DNA of 64,000 nt, taken from positions 1 to 64,000 of the forward strand of contig CAZUMS010000010.1 in assembly GCA_964621525.1 (NCBI GenBank), written 5' to 3'. Source of the stretch: CAZMGV01 sp964621525 [NCBI: uncultured bacterium] (GTDB lineage Bacteria; JAGRBM01). The notes under the pieces were generated by a model. The model was not told the origin of the DNA, made no database searches, and saw nothing but the letters and a program-made list of their open reading frames with translations. The first letter of the stretch is position 1, and each line of letters opens with the position of its first letter. The position numbers and the translations under genes are program-made. Below, one piece after another: positions 57,165 to 64,000 of this stretch.

Positions 57165-58031
57165 CTATTCATCCAGCCAAAAATAATTACGGATGGCCTT
57201 CCACGGATTGTTTACAAGCCCGGATAGCTGTGCCCAGAACATCAGACAGAACCCAACCGTAAACCCGCCGAGATCAACTTCGGGATCGACGGACTGGGTA
57301 TTCATAATCAGAAGTTCCGCCATCCGGCGTTCGATCCCTTCCCGCTGTTTCTCCGCATCTCCAAGCTGTAGTTTGCACCACCAGTACAACGCCTGATGGC
57401 AGATATGATCCCGGTTCTTCGCCGGGTCGAAGGACCGGCTCAGTTTCGGCGACGGGGTCAGGATATCCGAATACTCAATCCCCCGACGCCATTCCCCAGC
57501 GATTACGCATTCCTCGAGAAACGAATTTGCATAATAAACCTTATCTGCCTTTACAAATATCTTCACACGGGATCTATGCTTTATCGTCTTCCGCCGGATC
57601 TCCTCTCCTTCCTTCAGAATCGCCAGCGGCAAGGCTCCCTCCATCATCCAGACGGCTTCAACCTGGTACAATCCAGCCGACACCGAATAGTAGCTATCAT
57701 CATCCAAGAGATTGGGCTCGTATCGTCTTGGAACTTCCGCTCCCCATCGCATCCAGAAGCGCTTGAGGTTGGCCCACGCTTTCAGCCTGTTACAAACGGG
57801 CAAATTCCATCCCACTGTTACCGTGGTTACGATATCATTTATTAATGTGCGATTATCATCAAAACGTTTCTCCTCTTCGCACCTCTTACCGGCATTCACG
57901 GCGTAGTCGGTCATGTCGGGATCGTCCGCATTAATACGAATAATGCGCGAAATACGCTGCTCAATGTCCTGCCGCTGCGCAGCGGTCGGCTCGCCATATT
58001 GGATCAGCGGCCGTGTGCGTGATCCCGCCAT
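57165..58031 (-). CDS. hypothetical protein of the Rhs island
   Basis: A 288-residue protein of no recognised family, A+T-richer than its surroundings, which suggests transfer. It has many charged and aromatic residues, two or three cysteines, and one weakly hydrophobic stretch near the C-terminus (GFCLMFWAQLSGLV). The ATG at 58031 is preceded on its strand by a run of nine G. Upstream the frame stays open to 58127 and encodes an Rhs YD fragment (SFSPDYGYDNVGRLTACAAG), so it may have been the variable C-terminal tip of an Rhs toxin or its immunity protein. Which of these it is cannot be told. Confidence 0.55.
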   Translation of the reverse strand: MAGSRTRPLIQYGEPTAAQRQDIEQRISRIIRINADDPDMTDYAVNAGKRCEEEKRFDDNRTLINDIVTTVTVGWNLPVCNRLKAWANLKRFWMRWGAEVPRRYEPNLLDDDSYYSVSAGLYQVEAVWMMEGALPLAILKEGEEIRRKTIKHRSRVKIFVKADKVYYANSFLEECVIAGEWRRGIEYSDILTPSPKLSRSFDPAKNRDHICHQALYWWCKLQLGDAEKQREGIERRMAELLIMNTQSVDPEVDLGGFTVGFCLMFWAQLSGLVNNPWKAIRNYFWLDE

Positions 58032-58127
58032 TAGGCCCCCCCCCGCGTTGCACTTCCCGGCGGCACAGGCCGTGAGTCTCCCCACGTTGTCGTAACCGTA
58101 GTCCGGCGAAAACGATAATTTATTTAA

Positions 58128-58805
58128 TTAGCTGATCCGAAAACTCGCCAGACCGGGAGGATGGATTACGGTGTAATCATCTTTCCCCGTCTCCCTATAG
58201 GCGGCCTTTATTTTAGTTAGCTGACCGCTTCTCCGAAGTACAAATTCGATACGCTTAAAGGTTTCTTTCGGTGAATCCGTATGAATAAATATATTCATTT
58301 CCCCCGACCCGGCGTCGTGCCCATCGACGGCTCCAAGATTGCCTATGGTTCCTATTATCTTTTCCTCAAGGGCGATCATCTCATCGTAGTCGTTGATCGA
58401 TTCCGCAGGCATTTGCAGAACGAATACATATTTCTTCTTCCTCGCCGCTCCATTCATCGCAAGTTGATTATCTTGGTCGATTGGCATTCTGCACCCACCT
58501 TTGCATTTCGTCCCACCAATTTGTTGCTTCGCTGTGCAGTTGAGAAGAAGCATAGTCCGGATCCAGAACGGGCGCTGCTTCTTCCCCGTCGGATCGTAAT
58601 TGTTCACCGGATCGGCGTTGGCGTAGAGGTATTCGTGCAGGCTGAACGGATCGGTTGGGCTGTACGACCTTGGGTCTTCCGAGATAAAGATTCCCGCGTC
58701 CGGGTCGTACCAGCGGGCTTTCATCTGGACGAGGCCGGTGACGGGGTCCATCTCCTGGCCCGTGTAGCCGAGCGGGAGTCCCGTTCCCCCAATTCTTTCA
58801 GTTAG
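58128..58805 (-). pseudogene. Rhs core C-terminal fragment with variable tip
   Basis: The frame opens after a TAA at 58806-58808. It translates as LPLGYTGQEMDPVTGLVQ, then KARWYDPDAGIFISEDP and YLYANADPVNNYDPTGK, the conserved end of the Rhs core and its DPxG tip junction. A tip of about 145 residues follows, with a VDGHDAGSGEMNIFIHTDSP segment of a small family I cannot name. The main Rhs core (over 1,000 residues) is missing upstream; the DNA there is unrelated. An ATG at 58751 could allow translation of the last 207 residues. It is best read as a remnant of a polymorphic toxin gene. Confidence 0.75.
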
Positions 58806-58929
58806 TTACGCCGTTTTTCTTTTCTCTGCTTGACTTCGCCATCTTAATACGTATTATATACGGTACTCGCTGGGAGCCGGTTCTCCCCGGTCCGGCGGCG
58901 CGGCCACCCGGCAAAGAGGGCACAACTCC

Positions 58930-59889
58930 ATGGAGCGAAAACTGAAAATGGTTCCCCGCAGCGGCGACACCCCGCAACATGCGCGGCGGGCCTTGTTCGC
59001 CGCGGAGCCGGGGGCAACTGCGGATGACGGAGGCTTTGCGCCGGTTCCGCCGCTTCCCACAGGTCCCAGTCCCGTCGATCCCGCCCGGGCGGTGCTGGAC
59101 GAGATCCAGCAGAAGATCATCCGCGGGCAGCCCGTGCGGCGGGACGACTGGCAGCGGTTCCAGATCCAGATGATCAACTTCAACCTGGACCTCTGCCGCC
59201 GCGACGACGTGCCCGTGCGCGTGAAGGCGGCCGCCTCCGGCAAATGCATCTGGGCCGCGCAGCAGAATCAGGAGATGATCCGGCGGGACGAGGAACAGGC
59301 GCGGGATCACGCCCACGGCCATGAGCTCGCCTCACACAGGGCGGAGTTTGCCGCGGACGCCGCGAAGACCGGAGGCAAGGACCGCCACCCTGATTCCGCC
59401 GCCGGAGGAGACGAAAGTTCCGCCGGTCCGCCGGAATATCGGGCGCATATCGACAAGCGCCTGATCCGCTGCGCGCTCCCCCTGCCCATCGCCATTCCCA
59501 GACTCGATCTCCCCGCCAGCGTCCCGCCCCAGCGCCCGGACGAGTTCAATCCTCTCGGCTGCCCGGGCTGGGCGCTCCACCGGGACAACGGATTGACCCG
59601 GACCGATCTCGATCCGGACGACCTGCCCGACGAGGTCTACTGGCTGGGCTCCCGGCCCGGGCGGTTCCCCCCTCGCACGAAAGAGCCCCTGTTCCGGGTG
59701 CTCGACTGGAATACTTACGGCGCCGCCCGTTATGTCCGCACCGTGCGGGGCCGCCGGTTCCGTCCGGTTCTCTCCGCAATGGACAGCCATGACAGCGGGA
59801 TCAATCTCCGTCATTCGCCCTGGCACGAGGAGGCGATGCTCGCCGCCGAGGCTATCCTCGCCGCCCTGCTTCCGCTCCGGACGGACTAA
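58930..59889 (+). CDS. hypothetical protein
   Basis: A 319-residue protein of no recognised family, with codon use like the rest of the chromosome (strongly G/C at third positions). Residues about 50-120 predict helices (VLDEIQQKIIRGQPVRRDDWQRF split). A low-complexity charged stretch (about 118-165) separates them from a Pro-rich C-terminal half (about 170-315) with several conserved-looking Trp and Asp residues (CPGWALHRDNGLTRTDL split). No signal peptide or transmembrane helix is seen. It lies between two accessory repeats. The antisense frames over it are less plausible. Confidence 0.5.
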   Translation: MERKLKMVPRSGDTPQHARRALFAAEPGATADDGGFAPVPPLPTGPSPVDPARAVLDEIQQKIIRGQPVRRDDWQRFQIQMINFNLDLCRRDDVPVRVKAAASGKCIWAAQQNQEMIRRDEEQARDHAHGHELASHRAEFAADAAKTGGKDRHPDSAAGGDESSAGPPEYRAHIDKRLIRCALPLPIAIPRLDLPASVPPQRPDEFNPLGCPGWALHRDNGLTRTDLDPDDLPDEVYWLGSRPGRFPPRTKEPLFRVLDWNTYGAARYVRTVRGRRFRPVLSAMDSHDSGINLRHSPWHEEAMLAAEAILAALLPLRTD

Positions 59890-60041
59890 AGTTCCCGCGC
59901 GCACGTCTCTGCACGAACGAAACCGCCGCTCCGGAATGCCCCCATACGGGACGCCGGTATCCCGTTTGCACGGGTCAGCACACATCGACACGCGTCAGCA
60001 CGGAAAAACACGGAACGAACTCACCCGCCCCTCCGGGGCTG

Positions 60042-60125
60042 CCCTCTCTACTGACGTAAAGAGGGCTGGAGTCCAGCTAACCCCGGTAACTGAAGCGGTC
60101 CCTTCTCTACGCAGGTAGAGAAGGG
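60042..60125. repeat. paired hairpin repeats
   Basis: Two related inverted repeats: CCCTCTCTAC with GTAAAGAGGG (60042-60065; one pair is G-U on the minus strand) and CCCTTCTCTAC with GTAGAGAAGGG (60100-60125, perfect 11-bp stem, 4-base loop). They belong to the same CCCTCxCT-type family as hairpins near 56941 and 60220. They lie in a stretch of more than 700 bases without a gene (59890-60602) that also holds the second ~105-bp repeat; no coding region is supported there. Confidence 0.75.
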
Positions 60126-60201
60126 TGGTGCGGGGAGCGCCGGGATGAGTTCGAGTCAGACAGAAAAAATGGGGGGGGTGGCACCCGGTCTCCCGCCAGG
60201 C

Positions 60202-60308
60202 TGAGCGGCATCCGGTTCCCCCTCCCTGCCTGTAGGGAGGGGGTGAGGGGGAGAGTCCAGAAAACGGGAGGGGGGGGGAGGCGCCCGGTCTCCCGCCAGG
60301 GTGAGCCG
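60202..60308. repeat. ~105-bp repeat, copy 2 (right boundary of the Rhs island)
   Basis: Second copy of the repeat at 56998-57102, in the same orientation, with an enlarged G run in the middle. Just upstream (about 60179-60204) is an extra copy of the repeat's terminal segment (CCCGGTCTCCCGCCAGG), so the unit is partly duplicated here. Together with copy 1 it brackets about 3.1 kb. Confidence 0.85.
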
Positions 60309-60513
60309 CTTCCTCCCCTCCCGTTAATCCTCGTTTCAGAAACCCCGTTTTCGGGGGTGGGGGGCGGGGACCCCTCCTTATAACGGCGGTTTGGCTTCCA
60401 TACCGGCCGCTCCCCAATCTGGAACAAAAGCCCTGTTCCCGGATCGCCCACCGCTCGTTTTTGGAGCGCCGCGTTACCTGTATAACTAGCTGATATTTAT
60501 AGGATTTATTCTT

Positions 60514-60529
60514 TGGCACATCATTTGTA
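60514..60529 (+). promoter_or_regulatory. candidate sigma-54 promoter for the lipoprotein gene
   Basis: TGGCACATCATTTGTA matches the -24/-12 layout, with GG and the -12 dinucleotide separated by exactly 10 bases; the -12 element is GT rather than the usual GC. It sits 73 bases before the ATG in an A+T-rich patch. No activator gene is adjacent, so confidence is low. Confidence 0.35.
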
Positions 60530-60602
60530 ATACATAAAATCGTGATCATCAGGCCCCCGGACCCAACCCCCCGGAGGCCCCCTCAAGAAGGAGGGACTGA
60601 AG

Positions 60603-61175
60603 ATGAAAGCGAATGTGAAAAGGATCTCCGGACTCGCCGCCCTGGCCCTCGTGCTGGGGATTTCCTCGGGCTGCGCCGAGGCGGTGCTCGTGACCGGCAC
60701 GATGGCCGCTCCGGCGGTCGCGGCGGGCTCTTCGCTCGCGCTGGCCGCCAAGACCGGCGAGACCATGACGACCACCAAGTGGTACGACGGCCTGGACCAC
60801 TACGACCGGCAGGACCCGGCGGCCGTCCGCTACGCGAAGCTCCAGGACGCGGCCCGCGAGATCGAGGCCCGGTTCGGCATCCCCGTGACGCCGATGGAAG
60901 TGGAAGTGCTGGCGAAGCTCTACGAGGCGAAGAACGCCGACCTGAAGACCTTCGCCGAGGACCGGCGCATGAGCCGCACCCAGATCACCGAGGCGATCCG
61001 CACGCTGCGGGCCAAGGGGCTCGTCTCCGTGCGTGACGACAGCACCCGGCCGGGCGGCTACGTGGCCGCCCCCACGGGCCGGGCACTGGCCTTCGGCCAC
61101 CCGCTGGAACTGGGCCGGGAGCCCGGCGCCGGCCAGCCCCCGGTGTTCGTCCTGAACGAGATGGCGAAGGACTAA
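60603..61175 (+). CDS. predicted lipoprotein with a winged-helix-like C-terminal domain
   Basis: A 190-residue protein. The N-terminus is a signal peptide (KR at 6-7, hydrophobic 9-20) with a lipobox-like ISSGC and Cys24. The C-terminal part (about 95-160) reads like a MarR-type winged helix: VLAKLYEAKNADLKTF, then MSRTQITEAIRTLRAKGLV as recognition region, then SVRDDSTRPGGYVAAPTG as wing (segments split). This is odd, since a DNA-binding fold is not expected outside the cytoplasm. Either it is used for another purpose, or the signal is not cleaved. A strong GGAGGG lies 7 bases before the ATG. Followed 57 bases later by a small gene. Confidence 0.7.
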   Translation: MKANVKRISGLAALALVLGISSGCAEAVLVTGTMAAPAVAAGSSLALAAKTGETMTTTKWYDGLDHYDRQDPAAVRYAKLQDAAREIEARFGIPVTPMEVEVLAKLYEAKNADLKTFAEDRRMSRTQITEAIRTLRAKGLVSVRDDSTRPGGYVAAPTGRALAFGHPLELGREPGAGQPPVFVLNEMAKD

Positions 61176-61232
61176 CCCGGCGTTCACCGGAACTTAACGG
61201 ACCCATCGTTGGAAAGAGTGAGGCACGAAACC

Positions 61233-61466
61233 ATGAACGAACGCGAATACCAGAGAATCCTCGCGAAGATCCACGAAGTGCGCCGCAAGGCGGTGCAGGG
61301 ATACTCGGCGAACGCCCCCGAAGACGGCCCTGACGGCGGCGGAGTCGCCGGTGCCTGCAAGGTGATCTCGCTGGTGCAGAAGACGATTTTCCGTCCGCAG
61401 CCGGCCCCCGCCGCGCCCCGCCCGGCCGGAGCCCCGGGTTCCGCCCGCCGGTCCGCCGCCGCCTGA
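61233..61466 (+). CDS. small hypothetical protein
   Basis: A 77-residue protein with a charged N-terminal helix (NEREYQRILAKIHEVRRKAV) and a Pro/Ala/Arg-rich C-terminal tail from about residue 55, so the second half is probably disordered. The ATG at 61233 has GTGAGG about 9 bases upstream; the TTG at 61209 is a less likely start. It follows the lipoprotein-wHTH gene on the same strand and precedes a strong terminator, so the two are probably one operon. No family is recognised. Confidence 0.55.
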   Translation: MNEREYQRILAKIHEVRRKAVQGYSANAPEDGPDGGGVAGACKVISLVQKTIFRPQPAPAAPRPAGAPGSARRSAAA

Positions 61467-61513
61467 TCCGCGGCCCCTGGCCGCCCTTCACGAAAGGGAC
61501 GGCCCGCTCCAGA

Positions 61514-61549
61514 GAAGGGCTCCCGCCGCAAGGCGGGGGCCCTTCAGCT
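61514..61549 (+). terminator. strong intrinsic terminator
   Basis: GAAGGGC (61514-61520) and CCCGCC (61522-61527) pair with GGCGGG (61532-61537) and GCCCTTC (61539-61545) around a GCAA tetraloop, with a single unpaired base on each side. AGCTTTTCC follows. It ends the small-gene operon and overlaps the last codon of the convergent glgB. Confidence 0.85.
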
Positions 61550-63454
61550 TTTCCGGACGTTTTTCAGGAACACCGCCCCGAGCGGCGGCAGGGTGAGGCT
61601 CAGGGAGAACTCCCGCCCGTGCGCGGGCACGGCCTCGGCCGTCCTCCCCCCCAGATTACCCTGCCCGCTCCCGCCGTAATCGGCCGCGTCGGTGTTCAGG
61701 ATCTCCCGCCAGTGACCTCCCGCGGGCACTCCCGTGCGGTAGCCGTATCTCGGCACCGGGGTGAAGTTGAACACGGCGAGAACGGTATCCTCGGGCCGTT
61801 CCGACCGGCGGACGAGGCTCAAGATGCTCTGAATCGAGTCGTTGCAGTCGATCCATTCGAAACCGCCGGGCTCGGTCTCCAGCCGGTGGAGCGCCGGCTC
61901 CCGCCGGTAGAGGCCGTTCAGGTCGCGCACGAGTTTCTGGACGCCCCGGTGCGGGGCCGCCCCCGCGAGGTGCCAGTCGAGACTCTCCTCGTGCGTCCAT
62001 TCGCGTTCCTGCCCGAACTCTCCGCCCATGAACAGGAGCTTCTTGCCCGGTTGTGCATGCTGCCAGGCGAACAGCAGCCGGAGATTCGCCAGCCGCTGCC
62101 ACGGGTCGCCGGGCATCCGGCCGAGCAGGGAACCTTTCCCGTGGACCACCTCGTCATGGGAGAGCGGCAGCATGAAGTTTTCGGCGAAGGCGTAGAGCAT
62201 CCGGAAAGTGACGTCGTTGTGGTGGAACTGCCGGAACACCGGGTCGAGCGACAGATAGCCCAGCGTGTCGTGCATCCAGCCCATGTCCCACTTGAGCCCG
62301 AAGCCGAGCCCGCCGATATGGACCGGCTTCGACACCATCGCCCAGGAGGTGGACTCTTCGGCGACCGTCTGGACGTCCGGATAGTTGAGATAAACGGTTT
62401 CGTTGAGGCCGCGCAGGAAAGAGATGGCCTCAAGGTTTTCCTTGCCGCCGTAGCGGTTCGGGATCCACTCGCCTTCTTTCCGCGAGTAGTCGAGGTAGAG
62501 CATCGACGCCACGGCATCCACGCGGAGGCCGTCCGCGTGATAGCGATCCAGCCAGTAGACGGCGCTGCTCGTGAGGAACGAGCGGACCTCGTGACGGCCG
62601 TAGTTGAAGATGTAGCTCCGCCAGTCGGGATGAAACCCCTGCCGGGGGTCGGCGTGCTCGTAGAGGTGCGTCCCGTCGAAGAACGCCAGCCCGTGGCCGT
62701 CCGAAGGGAAGTGCGAGGGCACCCAGTCGAGAATCACCCCGATGCCGCTCCCATGCAGCGTGTCCACGAACGCCATGAAATCCTGCGGCGTTCCGTACCG
62801 TCCGCTCGGGGCGAAATAGCCGGTCGTCTGATACCCCCATGAGGCGTAGAACGGGTGTTCCATCACCGGCAGCAGTTCGACGTGGGTGAACCCCATTTCG
62901 AGACAATAGGCAGCGAGCCTCGGGGCGATCTCACCATAGGACAGGAGGCGGGATGGTTCCGCCGGATCCCGCTGCCACGAACCCAGATGCATCTCGTAGA
63001 CGGACATGGGGGCCTTGAGACTGTTCGCCTCCCGGCGCTTTCGCATCCACTCCCCGTCGTTCCAGCCGTAGGCGAGATCCCAGACGATCGAGGCGTTACC
63101 GGGCGCGGGCTCCGTGAAGAACGCAAAGGGGTCGGCCTTGTCCGTCCGGAAACCGTCCACGCGGGATTCGATGAAGTACTTGTACCGGTCGCCCTTCTTC
63201 ACGCCGGCAATAAAACCTTCCCAGACACCGGACCCCGCCAGCATGGAGAGAGGGTTGCTGCCGCTGTTCCATCCGTTGAAATCGCCGATGACCGAAACCC
63301 GGGCCGCGTTCGGAGCCCAGACAGCGAACCGCACCCCCGCCTTCCCGTCCTCGACGGTCGGGTGAGAACCGAACTTCTCGTACAGCCGGAAGTGGGACCC
63401 CTCGTTGAACAGATAGAGATCCGTTTCCGTGAGACGTGAACCGGCTTCCTTCAT
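61544..63454 (-). CDS. glgB: 1,4-alpha-glucan branching enzyme
   Basis: A 636-residue GH13 enzyme that forms alpha-1,6 branches in glycogen. The N-terminal CBM48 (about 35-125) contains [11 protein letters not shown]. The catalytic barrel has [14 protein letters not shown] with nucleophile Asp313, TVAEEST with general acid Glu366, and [12 protein letters not shown] with the third acidic residue, Asp434. The GGENLEAI region reads GGKENLEAI. The length is typical of the shorter GlgB class. The start overlaps the malQ stop (ATGA), so glycogen genes are cotranscribed. Confidence 0.96.
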   Translation of the reverse strand: MKEAGSRLTETDLYLFNEGSHFRLYEKFGSHPTVEDGKAGVRFAVWAPNAARVSVIGDFNGWNSGSNPLSMLAGSGVWEGFIAGVKKGDRYKYFIESRVDGFRTDKADPFAFFTEPAPGNASIVWDLAYGWNDGEWMRKRREANSLKAPMSVYEMHLGSWQRDPAEPSRLLSYGEIAPRLAAYCLEMGFTHVELLPVMEHPFYASWGYQTTGYFAPSGRYGTPQDFMAFVDTLHGSGIGVILDWVPSHFPSDGHGLAFFDGTHLYEHADPRQGFHPDWRSYIFNYGRHEVRSFLTSSAVYWLDRYHADGLRVDAVASMLYLDYSRKEGEWIPNRYGGKENLEAISFLRGLNETVYLNYPDVQTVAEESTSWAMVSKPVHIGGLGFGLKWDMGWMHDTLGYLSLDPVFRQFHHNDVTFRMLYAFAENFMLPLSHDEVVHGKGSLLGRMPGDPWQRLANLRLLFAWQHAQPGKKLLFMGGEFGQEREWTHEESLDWHLAGAAPHRGVQKLVRDLNGLYRREPALHRLETEPGGFEWIDCNDSIQSILSLVRRSERPEDTVLAVFNFTPVPRYGYRTGVPAGGHWREILNTDAADYGGSGQGNLGGRTAEAVPAHGREFSLSLTLPPLGAVFLKNVRKS

Positions 63455-64000
63455 GCCTCACCTCCACCCTTCGGCCTGAGGCTGCGCCAGCGGGCGAACA
63501 TCGCGGCTACGGCCTCGTCGGCCTCGACATGCTCCAGGGAACGGGCGGCCTTGCGGCTCCAGTTGGCGTTCTCGGTCACGGTGCCCGGCATGTTCTGGGG
63601 TTCGGTCTCCTGCCAGAGATCTTCAAGGCTGACCACCGCCAGTTCTGCGGGACTCTTCCCGATCCAGGCGGAGCAGGCTTCCATGACAGCCGGCAAATCG
63701 TCCCGGTCCGGAGCCAGAAGCCCCTCGCGCCTCAGGAAGCTGACGACTGCCGCCCGCATCCGTTCGCGGGCCGCCTTTTCGGCCGCCACCTGGTCCCCGG
63801 TCAGGAAACCCAGTTTCTCCCGCCGGTCGAACTCCTCTCCGGTCCAGAACGAGGCGAAGGGAGGCATGTCGTGGGTGTTCAGGCAGGCGGCAGCGCCTTC
63901 GGGAACCGGCTGGATCGCGGCGTCCGGATTCTCCGTGCACATGAACTGCATCACGTAGAGCCGGCCGAACCCGCGCTTCGACATGAGATCACGAACGGCG
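63451..64000 (-). CDS. malQ: 4-alpha-glucanotransferase (amylomaltase), partial
   Basis: The C-terminal 183 residues of a GH77 enzyme; the frame stays open to the window edge, so the gene is incomplete here. Family motifs are visible: [13 protein letters not shown] (the loop with the catalytic-site His-Asp), [19 protein letters not shown] and the ENANWSRKA ending. MalQ shuffles maltodextrin chains and works with GlgB in glycogen and maltodextrin metabolism. The ATG at 63984 is internal, not a start. Confidence 0.9.
   Translation of the reverse strand, partial: AVRDLMSKRGFGRLYVMQFMCTENPDAAIQPVPEGAAACLNTHDMPPFASFWTGEEFDRREKLGFLTGDQVAAEKAARERMRAAVVSFLRREGLLAPDRDDLPAVMEACSAWIGKSPAELAVVSLEDLWQETEPQNMPGTVTENANWSRKAARSLEHVEADEAVAAMFARWRSLRPKGGGEA

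Noticed and set aside
58798-58842. A 14-codon frame (MAKSSREKKNGVTN) on the minus strand before the Rhs fragment
   Set aside because: Too short, no ribosome-binding site, and overlapping a repeat junction; listed as non-coding.
56998-60308. Integrated prophage or IS element
   Set aside because: No integrase, transposase or phage structural gene was found, and no target-site duplication could be identified at the repeats.

Overview
The window is GC-rich (about two thirds G+C by eye) chromosomal DNA from a Gram-negative bacterium. The evidence for Gram-negative is a lipoprotein pathway (lgt, lspA), ExbB/ExbD-like genes, an HpnN-like RND exporter and several lipobox proteins. Aerobic respiration is implied by heme A synthesis and cytochrome oxidase subunit III. 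The neighbourhoods ftsH-folP-cdaA-cdaR-glmM-pdxJ-nnr, ileS-lspA-lgt and the Gld-type ABC/DUF4340 set suggest a lineage once grouped in the Deltaproteobacteria, but this is inference and no rRNA or tRNA gene was found to settle it.

Layout. 1-6.5 kb: an arylamine N-acetyltransferase gene converges on a minus-strand operon for cytochrome oxidase maturation (ctaA, ctaB, an ABC-2 exporter pair, SCO, DUF420, a small membrane protein, ctaE). 6.8-16 kb: an SDR gene, then a candidate Pho box and a phosphate operon (pstC-pstA-pstB-phoU-phoB-phoR) in which both permeases carry large extra soluble domains and pstS is absent. 16-24.5 kb: ftsH, folP, the c-di-AMP pair cdaA-cdaR, glmM, pdxJ and nnr. 24.5-35.3 kb (minus strand): a redoxin, lgt, lspA, ileS, a solitary ribosomal protein L3 gene with a structured leader, and a four-gene ABC/Gld-like set. 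35.7-44.7 kb: an MshEN-like protein, xseA, ribF, aroE, an RND exporter and a fusion of an aldo/keto reductase with a chlorite dismutase/HemQ domain. 44.7-49.6 kb: trpE-trpG, a HAMP-only membrane protein, an ExbB/ExbD pair, FtsB and a multi-pass membrane protein.

49.7-54.3 kb is a tight operon behind a 28-bp interrupted palindrome. It encodes two COG0523 metallochaperone GTPases, a DksA/TraR protein, a His-rich lipoprotein and two paralogous proteins of unknown function with an H-H-x-H-L motif. It looks like a metal (probably zinc) homeostasis module and is the best candidate for an undescribed system here.

54.3-61.5 kb is accessory DNA. It holds a double cyclic-nucleotide-binding-domain protein, a truncated glnD ACT-domain remnant, an array of palindromic repeats abutting a DUF559 endonuclease gene, A+T-richer fragments of an Rhs polymorphic-toxin locus, two near-identical ~105-bp repeats bracketing that island, and a lipoprotein with a winged-helix-like domain. 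The window ends in glycogen metabolism (glgB, and malQ cut off by the window edge).
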